64,000 nucleotides of DNA from Termitomyces sp. T153 (GCA_018296165.2 JACKQL020000155.1:24067-88066); one strand, 5' to 3'. Numbered from the stretch's first letter, positions 1 to 11,979 are shown. Numbers and translations are program-made. The notes: generated from the sequence alone by a model not told the origin.

Positions 1-1265
1 GAAAAACCTTTCTTTTCCAACATGGTTGTCGATGCCGTCCAAAGTCTTGACCAAAACGATCTCGATGAATCATTAATCGGTGTGAAGAAAGTCGCTGGAG
101 GTGGCATGCAAGATTCTCTTCTTGTGCGAGGAGTCGCCTTCAAGAAAACTTTTACATACGCTGGCGCAGAACAACAACCCAAGTCGTTCAAAAATCCTCT
201 CATTCTCTGCCTCAATGTAGAACTAGAGCTCAAAGCAGAGAAAGACAATGCCGAAGTCCGAGTCGAAGCCGTTGCTGATTATCAGGCAATTGTCGATGCG
301 GAGTGGGAAATTATTTACAGGAAACTGGAGGCCATCGAAAAAACAGGCGCCAAGGTTGTCCTCAGCAAACTTCCTATTGGAGATCTCGCAACACAGTGGT
401 TTGCCGATCGCGACATTTTCTGCGCTGGACGTGTCGCTGCTGCTGATCTCCGACGAGTTGTTCAGGCTGTCGGAGGCTCTGTCCAATCTACTTGCTCCGA
501 CATTGGCAGGGAGCATCTTGGCACATGCGGTTCGTTCGAAGAAAGGCAGATTGGCGGTGAACGTTACAATCTGTTTGAAGAGTGTCCCAAGGCTAAAACT
601 TGCACCCTGATCTTGCGTGGTGGCGCCGATCAGTTTATTGAAGAGGTCGAGAGGAGTCTTCACGATGCAATCATGGTTGTAAAACGCGCGGTCAGAAACG
701 GGGAGGTGGTAGCAGGCGGCGGAGCCATCGAGGTACACAACAGCGTCTTACATGATTTTTCAACCACCCTGACATGCATGTCTCGTAGATGGAACTCTCC
801 GCATACATTCGAAAACATGCACTATCCATCCCAGGAAAACAACAACTCATCATCACCGCGTTTGCGAAAGCCCTCGAAATAATTCCTCGCCAGATTTGTG
901 ACAATGCTGGCCTGGATTCCACGGATATTCTCAACAAACTTCGTATGCAACACGCAGCGGGGGAAAAATGGTTCGGTGTCGATGTTGACGGTGCTTCCGG
1001 TGTACGCGACAACATGGATGCTTTCGTTTGGGAACCTAGTCTCGTCAAAGTGAACGCTATTAGTAGTGCTGCGGAGGCAGCATGTCTCGTTCTTAGCGTC
1101 GACGAGACAGTGAGAAACTCTCAGAGCGAACAGGTAAATGCCATGTACTCGAGCCTGTAAATTGGCTTCTGATAAACCTTTCTCTGTTAGCCTAATCCTG
1201 GACCGAAGGCACCGCCAGGAGCAGCCCAAAGAGCCCTTAGAGGACGAGGACGTGGTCTACGGTAG
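1..1265 (+). CDS. CCT7: T-complex protein 1 subunit eta (CCT7), C-terminal part
   Basis: This is the C-terminal half of a subunit of the cytosolic TRiC/CCT chaperonin, which folds actin, tubulin and other proteins using ATP. The reading frame is already open at base 1, so the 5' end lies outside the window. The first exon covers the apical-domain region and the conserved MVVDAV, LDQNDL and TLILRGG segments. Three exons join in phase: 1-732, 789-1133 and 1191-1265. Introns are 56-57 bases long. The lower equatorial part carries [11 protein letters not shown], a typical group II chaperonin motif, and ends in a short Gly/Arg/Pro tail ([16 protein letters not shown]) usual for the eta subunit. 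Identification is firm. Only the missing N-terminal ATP-binding part cannot be judged. Confidence 0.93.
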
Positions 1266-1754
1266 TAATATTTATCTTTCCTCATAGTTCATGTCAAGAA
1301 AAAATTAGCTCTCTTCATCTTGAGATAATTATGTATGAGAGTGCCGTGCTCATTTGCTCCCTCCCCTCTAAGGTGATATCTTGATCGCACACGGCATAGT
1401 AAGACAGGCGCTCCAGTGCCGGATCGTGATTCTTCGAGGGAAACCTGAAGAAACTCTCATCTACGTAGGCTATCTCTAGACCATAGATATGACTTGTCTG
1501 AACGGCATGTCTATGACCAAATGATAAGTGTTGGAATTTCTTCAGTGAGTATGACGCAAAATAAACACATGATTATTATTGCAACGCGACACAAAAATAT
1601 CCACCGCCTCGACTCGGCCCCCAAATCAACCAACTGAGCTGCCGGTGTCCAGCCATTTCTCGAGTCATTCTCAACAAAAAGCGACAGGTGAATGAATAAT
1701 CATTATGTATGCTAACTCATGTAGTGACAACGAAATGAAGATAAGTCGGGGACC
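1266..1754. other. Intergenic between convergent CCT7 and mS45 genes
   Basis: About 490 bases lie between the two 3' ends. There is no open frame of note and no recognisable RNA gene. The stretch presumably holds both 3' untranslated regions and poly(A) signals. Confidence 0.5.
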
Positions 1755-3358
1755 TCAATGCCTATTTGCCTTGAGGAGACGTCGCCGTTCCTCCTTCGCC
1801 TGGCGGCGAGTTTCCCTTGCCTCCTTCCTCGCTGGCCTGAGCTTAACCTCCTTGGCCCTCCGCTTCGACTCGGCAATACGCTTGACACGTTTGTGGACTT
1901 CTATGAAGTGACCACCAACATCGACGAACTTCATCGACGGCCGTCCTGGCTTCACAACAATCTGGACCTTCTCCTTCGGTGTTTGTGTCGTAGTATCTTT
2001 GACGCGAGGCATAAGCCGAGGATTTGACTTATAAGCCTCCTGCATCTTTACATATCGCTTGGCTGTCGCCTGGGCGTGTTCCAAAGACGCTGGGACAATG
2101 GGTTCCTAGGTATCACTTTCAACAACACAACCGAGAACAAACACGAGAAGTGTCATACCCGGCCGTCCTCAGGAACGGACTCCCAGTACAATTGCTGGTA
2201 GCGTTGTCGAGCAGCGTCACGGTTCTCGTCCTGCTCGAGCATATCCGCTTCCTGTGCATCCGACCTGCGCGCATGAGATTCGACAGTCTGTCGAGGGACG
2301 TCAAGGATCATTTCCATCCCTTTGCGGAAGCCAGTTTGAAGCGGTATGCCCTAAAACAAAGTAAATTAGCGACTGAACAAGCGAAAACATGAAGGTAAAA
2401 GATCAGATGGGGTTGTAAAGAGGGAATAACCATAATCTGGTGAATGTAAGGCACCAGATGTCTTCCAATTCGCGAATGATGTGTGAAATCTCATCATGAA
2501 GACATGTATTATGTGACATAGGATAAATACTAACCTTCTAGAAAAGCGGAAAGCGATCGACCAAAAGGAATTAGTAAGAGAATGCTCGCCATTTCAAAGA
2601 GAACCTTGGATACCTATAACAAAGGAGCGATCAGCAACAGTGTTTATTGCAGTAGTTTGACAGGTTCAGTGAGCTATGCATAAATTGGTTAACCATGAAG
2701 CTTTGTCTTCAAGACTAATCGTTTGAATCATCGTTACAACACAACCGCGGTGCGGTATTGAAGTTTATTGCATGCGACTAACCTTGACCCAGTCCGCTTC
2801 CATTCCTTTCAGTCTTAGTATTGCGTCAATACGCTTCAAGCTAAGGTGATACTTCTGCGACAACGCACGAACATCGTTCGCGATAGGATCAGCCATGTAA
2901 CTCTGATAGATAGCAGTTCGTATGGCGTCGGAGACAGGTGGTGGTGGTTTGAACGAAGGATTCATTGGAAACGGCTGAATAATAATTGAGTTGGTCACTT
3001 TAGTGGGCTAAACACAACGGAGGAAGACGAACTCAACTACTCCACCACCCAGCCAATTGTTTGGTCTATCAGACTTTCTGAATTTCTCACCAGCGGCTTC
3101 CATGAACTCCTTGTAGGTCTCGGGTTGTCTTGTCTCTCCTACTTCTTGCTTCTGAGAACGTTCGACTGCTTCTTCGAGGGGATCTGGAGTATCAACATTG
3201 CCGTCGATATCCTCCTCTGAGGAAGGTTCGGGAGAGAGCTCAGAGAATTCCCTGCGTGTTACGCGAGTGAAAGAGTTATTACACGTGAGATTATGATAAA
3301 GAAATGGACGGTGACACGTTCGAGCACATCTAGGAGCAAGACGAAGGTAGGAAAACAT
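1755..3358 (-). CDS. MRPS35: Mitochondrial small-subunit ribosomal protein mS45 (Bot1/Mrps35 family)
   Basis: This is a component of the mitochondrial ribosome small subunit (Bot1/'eukaryotic mitochondrial regulator' family). Four exons join in phase: 3358-3041, 2974-2783, 2350-2159 and 2105-1755, giving 350 residues. The N terminus (MFSYLRLAPRCARTCHR) is Arg-rich without acidic residues, a plausible mitochondrial presequence. The family signature NNWLGGG-PFPMNPSFKPPPPVSD spans the first junction. It is followed by the helix-turn-helix-like segment ending in LSLKRIDAILRLKGMEADWVK and then GIPLQTGFRKGMEMIL. The C terminus is very basic (RRLLKANRH). The second intron (2351-2782) is 432 bases, far longer than others here, so a small extra exon inside it cannot be excluded. 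The start was chosen at the ATG that begins the presequence, not the upstream in-frame extension. Confidence 0.88.
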
Positions 3359-3551
3359 GGATGAACACGTCGCGAAAAAAAATTTAAAGCGGTAGGATTT
3401 TTCATCACGTGTTCCGATTTTATGGCCGGCTAATTGCGGGTTATTCAAACGGAGGTCACGGTCCGCGACTTACTCCGCGATTCCAAGTTCATACCCGGTT
3501 TTCGAGTATTTTAAGTATTGAAACTCTTGCAACACTTGCAACACTCGTTCA

Positions 3552-4988
3552 ATGTCTCTCAGGCTTGAGCTTTTCAAGATCTTACGTGTATATGCATCGT
3601 TAATGCCCCTCAGAGGCGTTACTTTTCCCGATCACCTGGGTTTTTCTGTTGTTCATGACTTCCTTCTTGAAAACATCCTATCGAATCCTCACTTCCTTCA
3701 ATATTCACCGTCTGAACAATATCAATTAACATTTTGGAAATGGGCCATCCGAAATTTAGAGAATATGACAAAAAATGAAGTATGTATCTATCGTGAATGA
3801 ATTTATCTTCCTTATAATTCCAGTCTTCAGGACGTCGAGATCGATCCTCAAATCTATGAACATTATTTAACGCTATTGCCGTCATCGGGACTGTACGTAC
3901 GCGCATTGTTACGAGAATTCACCTTGTCAACAAGGTGTTCAGTGCCCCCGGTACGATGCGTGATCAAGTATGCCCTCGCGATCTAACATTCCAAAAACCT
4001 CCATCCCCGTCATATATTACACATTACTGGCGGCCGAAAGCTGATGCTTCTCCTATCGAAGAGTGTATATCTTTGGACAGTTTTGAGACTGTCACCTTGC
4101 TTGAGTCACGTACTACGATTGAGAGTGGCACTACTGGCATGCGGACGTGGCTGGCTAGTTTCGTGTTGTGTGAATTTTTCACTAGAAACTTAGGTGAGAT
4201 CATATCACATTTATAAGAACGAGAACCTTGTTTCTAAACGACCCTTGGAGACTTGATAAGAGGTAAGAGAATCCTTGAGCTAGGGGCGGGGATTGGTTTC
4301 TTGGGGACTATACTCGTGCGCCTGCAGCAAGTCTTCTCGATAGAGACGCCGGATCATGCCATTTGGCTCACAGATGTCAACGAAAATGTTCTCAAGAGAT
4401 GTCAAGAAAACCTCCAGATGCCGTGTAGTATGTTTCTTTGGCATCAGAGATTCTATAAACGACTTTTGTCTTATTTGCTTTTCTCTAACTAAGACATGAC
4501 TTCAACTTCGGATATAAACTATCGCTTTTTGGACTGGTCCCACGCATTGGATAACGACCGCATAGCTCCTCTCAAGTCGCTCTTGACGGATGAGATTGAC
4601 GCCAGTTTGATTGTGGGGGCAGATATTGTGATTCTCCGTTCCTCATCTTGTTTCGAGTAAATATTCAAAGAGAATTGCAGATTTTTGATCCGTCCCTTAT
4701 CCCAGCTTTGACGGCTGTTTTACGTCTTGCTCTTCAGCCTGGTCACAAGCGCAGCCCAAAAGTAGCAATCATTGCAGCAACAGTAAGGAACGAGGACACC
4801 CTTGCACAGTTCGTCGGAACAGTTCAGCGTAAGCTTCCTGTATTATCGCAAGGTCGCATGTACTGAGAAGAGCTGCAGGAGATTCTCTTCACATAAAAGA
4901 GCTGCCGCTTGTCACTCAAGATGCATCGTTCATCCAAGATGTCAACAAGGACGTCGAGAACGTCAAAATATTCCTGATTACATTATAA
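3552..4988 (+). CDS. EFM3: EFM3/FAM86-type protein-lysine N-methyltransferase (probable eEF2 methyltransferase)
   Basis: This is a seven-beta-strand SAM-dependent methyltransferase. Family members methylate a lysine of translation elongation factor 2. I assembled seven exons with consistent phases: 3552-3779, 3831-3892, 3943-4193, 4251-4427, 4494-4627, 4681-4828 and 4879-4988, giving about 369 residues. The N-terminal helical FAM86 region is followed by SPSYITHYWRP and then the family hallmark ESGTTGMRTWLAS. SAM-binding motif I is ILELGAGIGFLG. Later come FLDWSH, GADIIFDPSLIPAL and the final strand ending in FLITL. It is divergently placed from mS45 (about 190 bases between starts), so the two may share a promoter. 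The second and third junctions (3892/3943 and 4193/4251) rest on phase and homology only and would benefit from cDNA. Confidence 0.85.
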
Positions 4989-5031
4989 TATACGTACATT
5001 CGCCTAAAATATACATCGAGAACCAGAAACA

Positions 5032-6298
5032 TCAACTATTTGTTTTTATAGTACCACAAAATTGGCACATCCATCGTGCATGGGGTATATCAGATTCTCC
5101 ACAAGTCAAGCATGCCCAACCTGATGTATTGGTTAGTGGTCGCGTCGTTAAACACGCGTCGCACTGCAATGCCATTGGGCCGTTGAGCAGTGTACAGGTC
5201 GGACAGGGCCACTCCGATATAGACTCAAGAGTCTTGGCAGTGAACTTGCGGCGTTTGTGTGATTCCGTTGTATTATTTGTAGGAAATGGATCTGCAGGAC
5301 TCAATTTTGTGGCAAGCGAACGTTCCGTCCGCGAATGAGACACCTTCGACGATCCAGCGACCGGAGCTGTGTGGTCAACGACAGCTATTACTCCAGAGTC
5401 ATCGTCTGAGGTGAGGTCAATGACATGATCCTCAATGCTATCCTTGGCAGCTCTTGCGGCTTCGAGATCAGCTCTAGTACCAGACGCGCATGATTTCTCG
5501 TCGCGTGCCCTACGTTCAGCAGCCTGAAAATTTCTTTGTTAGCTAAAGCTCACAACAAGAAAAACGGGACAGTCACCTGAGCTGCAAGTTCCTGAGGACT
5601 CAAACCTTTGCTATTGATTCTACCGCCGAGACGTCCACCGGCCCCAAGTATTCGTGAGATCTCCCTTCGCTTTTCGGCAGCTTCGAGGGCTTTTGCGCGA
5701 ACCAAATGAAATGGTACGTTATGTGATACGCTGGAGCCTAAGCGATGCCCCTTTGAGAAGAACCCTTCCCCAGCATATCCTGACCGTTGTAAGGCATAAT
5801 ATTCATCCTGAAGTTCGGAAAGATATTTGTAAAACTTGTCATTATGTGGGCCATGAACATTGTGTGTAAGCTGAAAGGAAATCAGCGCAGTTAGTAACAG
5901 CAGTCGCTCTTTCTAACCTCGTGTAGCAGAGTTTGCACGAGGTCATCTTCCTCGTAGAATGTATCCGGCGCGTGTGCTGGACGCAATCGTATACATATCT
6001 TCTGCCCACCGTTGATGTCTATGCATGAAGGATTAATTCATCGCCCGAGGACCTTTAGAAGCACGTACTCAATCCTGTGAATGCGTGTTACGACTTCACC
6101 TAGACATAGAAAAACCTTCAACCTACCAAGTAGGCTAGGGTTGTCAGGAAAGAATTCAGCGAGAACAGGAAGTTTCCAGCCATGCTTTCGCATGATCGGT
6201 TTGACAAGAGAGGCGATCTTTTGGAGCATCGGCAGGGCGCGATCAGCCTTTGGTTTATCCTTAAGGTGCGTGAAGGCATCCACGAAAGCTTCTGACAT
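5032..6298 (-). CDS. WSS1: WSS1-type DNA-protein crosslink repair metalloprotease (WLM domain)
   Basis: This is a zinc metalloprotease that degrades proteins crosslinked to DNA and sumoylated targets. Five exons join in phase: 6298-6127, a 6-base microexon 6069-6074, 6021-5918, 5870-5577 and 5523-5032, giving 355 residues. The WLM domain starts at the initiator (HGWKLPVLAEFFPDNPSLLG). The active site HELTHNVHGPH is split by the third intron, between HE and LTHN. Downstream come a basic helix, an acidic VIDLTSDDD patch that could act as a SUMO-interacting motif, and two C-terminal RanBP2-type zinc fingers (WPCPTCTLLN..LQCDAC and WACLTC..WMCQFC). The microexon supplies Gly-Leu in the conserved SLLGLNINGGQ segment; skipping it would stay in frame but delete these residues. 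It is convergent with EFM3, with only 43 bases between the stops. Confidence 0.92.
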
Positions 6299-6920
6299 TT
6301 CGAATTTCCGGTATTGCCTTGGGTTTCAATGTAAAGAAGAAATAGGGTATCTCAGGCTCCCGGTCCCGGTAAGCTGACAAGTTCTGGTCGTAAGTGATTC
6401 GCTACAAACCGTGTAATCTGATTCACGTGACACTACTTTTCTTAATTAAGGCGACGCGTCATTGCAACGCGTTTCGAGCAGTTACTGCTGGCAGCCAATA
6501 GATTTTCCTGAGGAAATACTGAAAAAGAAACCTGTTATGTCATTTCCAAACAGTATAATTCCAATGGAAAAAGGCTCTAAACAATGGGAGAAGCCTTTTT
6601 GCAATCATGACAGGTTTCTTTTTCCATTTTTCTAATGGAAACATGTTCCAGTGCCATCAGTGCTTGGTCTCAAATATGCTCTGTTACAGCTATCTAATAC
6701 AAGTACATACAATGATAAAACAACAGTTTGTGCGTACTAAATTGCTAAACAATTAGCTATAATAAACAGGGGGAGGATTGCGTAATGGTGATAAATAACA
6801 ACGATGAACAAGTACAGTAGTCAACATCAGATGCTCTAGTGATACAATGGTGAATAAGTCGTAAGTCGTGGTGTATGAGTCCTGAAGCCTAAGTCATAAT
6901 CATATGCATATCAAAAAGGT
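6299..6920. other. Intergenic with MITE copy 1
   Basis: This gap holds the WSS1 upstream region, a foldback element (listed separately) and the 3' flank of the methyltransferase gene. I see no coding potential. Confidence 0.5.
6484..6661. mobile_element. Foldback MITE, copy 1 (about 178 bp, decayed)
   Basis: This is a short non-coding palindromic element. The left end reads ACTGCTGGCAGCCAAT. The reverse complement of the right end reads ACTGATGGCACTGGAA. Both then run into the same GAAAAAGAAACCTGT block about 45 bases in, so the whole element can fold into one hairpin. The centre carries two opposed AAAAGGCT/AGCCTTTTT segments. It is a diverged and shorter relative of the element at 15898-16100. 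No clear target-site duplication remains. Confidence 0.75.
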
Positions 6921-9762
6921 TTACCGCCGAGGGTTCGGGGGTGACGGGCGAGGGTTCTTCATTGTTGAGAGTGTGTACTCTTCCGCCTTGACGGCTTCGA
7001 ACACACGTATTGTCCTTACATGTGTCAATTCATCAATCTTGTCAAGCGCCAAGGAGGCGCTGTCAGCCAGGGATGACAGAAGCGTGGGGTTACGGGGAGC
7101 TGCTGACTTAGCACTGGTAGGCGTGTCAGCACCGAGTTTGGAAGTGGGTGCCGAGGTGGAGTCTGAAGCGTCTAGATCTCCATCTGTTTCCCAGTCTGAC
7201 GAGATGTCAGCGGGCCAGTTGAAGCGACGTCGGCGGAAACTGTATGGTGGGATTAGTAAGACGGCAGGTCCTTGAAAGGAGACAACTCGCCATTCATACT
7301 CCCAGAGGGCTTGCTCGAAGTCCTCGTCGCTTGTGATTCGGTTCCCGTCTTCATCGAGGAAGGTCCGGACAAATTCGATGAGAGCGGGTTTACATCCAAT
7401 GAGCATGTGTACATTCTTGAGCGCGTGTATCTCCAGTTCTTCAGGGGACATGGGAATGAATCTATTGGGCCACACAATGAGACCGGGAGACTGAACCGGA
7501 GGTGTAGAACCAGTAACAAGAGTTGATGAAGACGAAACTGGACGACGTGTGGATGCCTTCGCCAGCGCTGTTGCCTCACTTAGTTCAGAGTAAGATATCC
7601 CGAGACGGTTTGCTGCCTTGGCACTGACGTTGCTGTCGCCCGGAGAAGCTGAGAGAGTCATGATGCTATGCCTATTATTTTCGGTAGGAGCGGTTACGGC
7701 AGGAGAAGACGGCGACGGGGAAGAAGCATCATCCGAGACACCAGAGGACGAATCCGGAGACGGAGTTTCCTTGCGAGAGGGTATCGGTGTGTTAGTTGCG
7801 CAATCGTTGGATACTGGAATGCCCAGTCTGTTTGCGGCTTTCGCGCTAATGTTTTCCGGAACGCAAGAGTCTGTTACCGTCGTGTCACCGGTGATGCCAA
7901 GTCGACCAATTACTTTTGCACTTTCAGGAATAGGGGTGTCTAATGCTGGAGAACACCTTCCTGAAGTTGGGGTCGATGGCTTGCTGGTCTTCTTCGCACG
8001 TTTCTTCTCCTCCTTGTCAGAGCAAAACCATTTGCTCCGACTCGACTTCTTCGACTCTGGCGCGCTCTCCTCCTTCTTACCCAAGCTATCTAACTCATTG
8101 GCTTCAACACCTCCGAATTGCTTATACGCATCTTTTGGTGCCAACTTTAGATGATAACTCTTCGGTTTCTTCACATTGCCAAAGACGTGTTGTATGACTT
8201 CGGGGACGAATTTGGACGGCTGTGAATGAACACCGAATTTTTTATGGAGCATATTCTGAAACACGGTTTCTATATCTCTGCAGGCTGCCGCCTCGGTGTT
8301 CCAATCCGGCTGAGATTTCTGTATCGTGTCAATAGGTTTGATGGTGAGCACAGAATTTGGCGTAGTAGGAGGATCGGTGCCCGGCAACGCCGGAAAGGGA
8401 AGTTGTTGTGGGACACCGCTGGAAACATCAGAAGTTGGAATTGATGACTGTCTCCGAGTGCGTTGTGATGGAGATGATGTGTCTCCGTCGCTGACCAACG
8501 TCGAGTCGGTGTTTACGGACGCCACATCGTCTTCGTCTTCTTCAGTTTCATACATGGGTCTCGAGACTGGCGCTGGCGCATAGGGAAAGATGATCTGGTC
8601 GTCGATCAGCTCAAACCTGCCGTTGATAGTGAGTATCCGATGAATTTCGGATAGTATTGGCTCCCATTTGTCGTATGGGATGCAGAGAGACAGGTTCGCC
8701 AATCGCACGAAGTCGAATTGTCTGCTCGGGAACGGCCATGGGAAGATCAGACTGGAATTAATCAATGTTAGTAAGTTGTGAATGTAATGCCTTGAAAAAG
8801 ATCATTTTCATACAAATTCCCTTGTATAAAATCAATTTGATGGTGATTACGGGCTTCAGGCACCAAGATATCCACCATATCAACTCCGGTTATGATGGCT
8901 TGTTTCCAGTAATTGGCCGCTTCCATAAGCCAGCGTCCAGAACCACATCCCAAATCAAGTACAGTAATCGGTTCCTCGCCGGTAAAGTCATGAAAGGATG
9001 GGTTCTGTAAAGGATTCAGGCGGCGCAATAAGAGCTCGGATTGACGATCACTATGATGATGGTTGAGTATGAATGAAAAGTTTGAGACAATGGAGTGACA
9101 CACTTCTCCAAAAGGACAGGCTCGTAGGCTTGCATATAGCAAGCGCCATAGTCGGTATGGAGCCTCATATTGAATCGTTTCATCCAACGATTCTTTGCTT
9201 TGGAGCGAATTGGCTTTGAAAGAATGGGCCGGAGGTGCATTTGTCTGTATTCCTCCAAGCGCTGCTGTTCGGGGCTCAGCCGCTTCTCTCTAGAGATAGA
9301 AGCAAGAGTAGAGGCCGCGTCGGAGGAGCGTACTCGACTGGCTCGAGGAGCGCTAGGTCGTGCGTTAGTAGAAGTGGATTCGTCAAGAAGAGATGACAGA
9401 GATCGCTTCTTCTTCAGCCCTTTCGACTTAGTTAAAGATGAGAACAGGCCGTGTGAGGTCGTAGACTTGTCCTTTACTGGACTGGAAGCGGGTGCAGGAA
9501 TGGTGAGGGCTGGTGGAGGCATCTGGCGTTTGTGCTCTTTCTCCTTCTCCTTCTCTTTGTGTTTGAATCCAAAACCCATAGTGAAAGAGGCCGATCGTAG
9601 GAGTGAGCGTGGACGAGGGACAAAGGATTCTGAAGCCGGGGGTTCGGAGATATAGGAGATGCGCTTAAGAGTATAGTGACCTGGCCCTGGAGGGGCAGAA
9701 AGAGAAGATTCGAGTTTGGTCGCTGAGATCAGCGAACCCGGGCGATGTGTCGTTGTGGTCAT
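6921..9762 (-). CDS. SAM-dependent methyltransferase with long disordered extensions (908 aa)
   Basis: Three exons join in phase: 9762-9104, 9050-8814 and 8751-6921. The first 200 residues are Ser/Pro/Lys-rich and probably disordered, with an (EK)n run. A class I methyltransferase fold follows: motif I is VLDLGCGSGRWLMEAA, followed by IITGVDMVDI, then FDFVRLANLSLCIPYDKWEPIL and the FELIDDQIIFPYAPAP strand. A second helical segment lies further on (PDWNTEAAACRDIETVF..). The long middle is Ser/Thr/Pro-rich and holds three copies of an A-K-x-x-x-RLGI motif. A C-terminal conserved block (ALKNVHMLIGCKPALIEF, then LWEYEW and FNWPADISSDWET) resembles the extended tails of fungal Tam41/LaeA-like methyltransferases. 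The substrate is unknown. Such proteins are common in agaricomycetes, but I cannot name an orthologue. Confidence 0.8.
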
Positions 9763-10784
9763 TGTCAGAGAGGTTGATTATATACTTCAAGCTGTGGTCA
9801 ATGGCCAGGAGCGGCCGGTGGAGCTTTCGTGCGCTTCAGGAAGAGCGAACGGACAATGACGAGGGCCAAGCAGCAGGACTCAAGAAGATGGAAGTGCTAG
9901 AAAAAGTAAGCCGAGAGTTATACTGACTAGTGCTCGTCAACTCCGGTTATTGCAATGGTCAAATCCATTAGGGAGGAGGACGAGTGGCATGTCTATGATC
10001 GAAAATATCTTCCGATCACCTTTGATCGATGTTCAACAAATCTGGCGGTCCCTTAGCTAAGTACGTTCCCCACGGCCATTCTGTCAGCAAAATGCCAGAT
10101 CAGGACCATGATAACGTTGTTATTGCTATACTATGTACCATACAGCCTTGTACAGTATCCCCTAATCGTCATCCTTGCGCGGAGGCGGCCCGCACGGCTG
10201 CAACATTCGCTGTAATAAGGCAAGTCACACCCCGATGTGCCCAGAGAAATTCAAATTCGACAGACCTCAGTCATCTCGAATTTGACACGTCCTATTGCCT
10301 CGCCATCTGCTATAGCAAGGTACGATGTGAGGGTGGGATGACTAACAATGGAGGCCAGTGTGTCCCGATGCTGGTGGGTGATCCAGTCGCTTTGAAAGAA
10401 GTTCAACCATTGTCCTTCGCTCCACGACACGAATTCACGTACTATTTCGTCAAATCCGCATGTCCTGGTAGCCTTTTGAGTTCACAGCCGCGTGAGGGGA
10501 TGGAAAGACATACCGGTGCCAGTGTAACGAGCATGAACTTAGAAAACTATTAGTTTTGGATATATACCGGACAACTTGACGCACGATGCTCCAGCTGCGT
10601 ATTTGCTGTGTATCTCAATTCCGAGGACTGTTAAAGCAACGACATGTCAGCTCGTATTAAGCACCTTCGACTGGCATGAATGACGGACCATGGTAAGGAA
10701 GTGTTTACGGTTGTTTCACCTGACGTTTCCGTCTGAATTTTTTGTATCGACGCGCTCAGTCGCGTCTCATCATCTCTAACAGCC
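9763..10784. other. Intergenic, possible small ORFs unassigned
   Basis: This is the roughly 1 kb upstream region shared by the methyltransferase (minus) and LRP1 (plus). It has a 174-codon open frame (10029-10553) and a short frame from 9801, neither with a recognisable domain or coherent splicing, so I do not call a gene. Confidence 0.4.
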
Positions 10785-11884
10785 ATGGCTTCTCTAACGG
10801 AACGAGCAAAAGGCAAACTAGCTGCCCTATCAACTTCATTCGATGAACTCGAGGAAGTTCTCGAACCCCTCTTCGCTCAAACGCTACCCGAGACGATCGT
10901 GGGCCTCGAACCCATCCAGCAAGCCAAGCTCCAAACTGTCTTACCCTACTTAGTCTATGATCTAGTATTTAGTATGTCAATCATTACCTTCGCTCATACA
11001 TTCTAATCTGATTCCCAGTCTATCTCAAATCGAGGGGTATCGATCCGAAAACACACCCCGTCGTCTCAGAACTAGTAAGCAATGCCAAATCTACCGCTAT
11101 CAGATACCCCTTCCCGACTCATACAGTTTCTGTCATAGGAACGAGTGAAACAGTATTTTGATAAGATATCTGTTGCTGAGAACCCACCGCAAAGTATGTG
11201 TCATAGCGCCCGAGCTTTATGAGGTTGACTTTGTAACCCCGGGTTTATAACAGAACGGACCGAATTAGACAAAAACGCTGCACAGAGGTTCATCAAACAT
11301 GCTATTACTCAGGCAACATACGTGAAGCCTCCAATGGAGGAAACGCCCGGCCCTTCGTCATCCGTTCAAGTACAAACTAAATTTACAAGCAAAATGCTTG
11401 AACGTCAGTTGTACGAAAAGAAGCTCAAGGAACAAGACGCTCAGGGGAGTGAGGAAGAAGAACTAGAAGTTTTCGACGGCGACGACAAAATGAGTGTCGA
11501 TGCCCCAATCTCCGAACCCACGAAGAATACGAAGGGGAAGGCCAAAGAAGTTTCTTCTACGATCGACGATTCAAAACCAAAAGGCAGCAACAAACGAAGA
11601 AGACCCGTCGTCGATCCGTTCGCAGGTACGCCACCGTTAAACCAGATGCGGCTGTGGGCTGACTCCCTCCAGGTTATGGTGACGACATGCTGGCTCCCGT
11701 ACCGGCCACTCGATCGCCAAGTAATACGTCAACTCCAAATACTCAGCAAAATAAGAAACGGGTTGTGGACGATTCTATGACTGACTCGGCTACCGGAACA
11801 CCGGTGCCGGCTGCTGAATCGAGTTCTGGACCTGCAAAAAAGACGAAAAAGACAAAGAAGAAGCATAGAAAATCTCTCCCCTAA
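10785..11884 (+). CDS. LRP1: Exosome-associated LRP1/Rrp47/C1D family protein
   Basis: This is a nuclear cofactor of the RNA exosome that binds Rrp6 and structured RNA in rRNA, snoRNA and snRNA 3' processing. Five exons join in phase: 10785-10971, 11019-11074, 11139-11193, 11254-11625 and 11673-11884 (293 residues). The Sas10/C1D domain fills the first 110 residues: an N-terminal helix, QQAKLQTVLPYLVYDLVF, YLKSRGIDPKTHPVVSELERVKQYFDK, and RTELDKNAAQRFIKHAI at its end. The rest is acidic and low-complexity (GSEEEELEVFDGDDKMS) and ends in a Lys-rich tail (KKTKKTKKKHRKSLP) suited to RNA binding and nuclear import. The intron positions and length are typical of basidiomycete LRP1. Identification is strong on the C1D domain and architecture. 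Confidence 0.9.
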
Positions 11885-11979
11885 ACAGCTGTTTTATTCT
11901 TCCAATCTTGAGCTAAACCTTATACGCCGAATTGTTATTACAATAAAGTCTTACAGTGAGTTTATATAGTTGTGTGGTG

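Noticed and set aside
7253..7579. Minus-strand 108-codon frame and several plus-strand frames inside the methyltransferase gene
   Set aside because: They overlap a long, clearly coding frame and reflect its composition.
9801..10054. Possible small gene starting 38 bases from the methyltransferase start (MARSGRWSFRALQEER..)
   Set aside because: The candidate exons do not join in phase at plausible splice sites, and the spacing leaves no room for a promoter.
10029..10553. 174-codon plus-strand open frame
   Set aside because: No domain, irregular composition, and no splicing or start context that supports a gene; likely chance.
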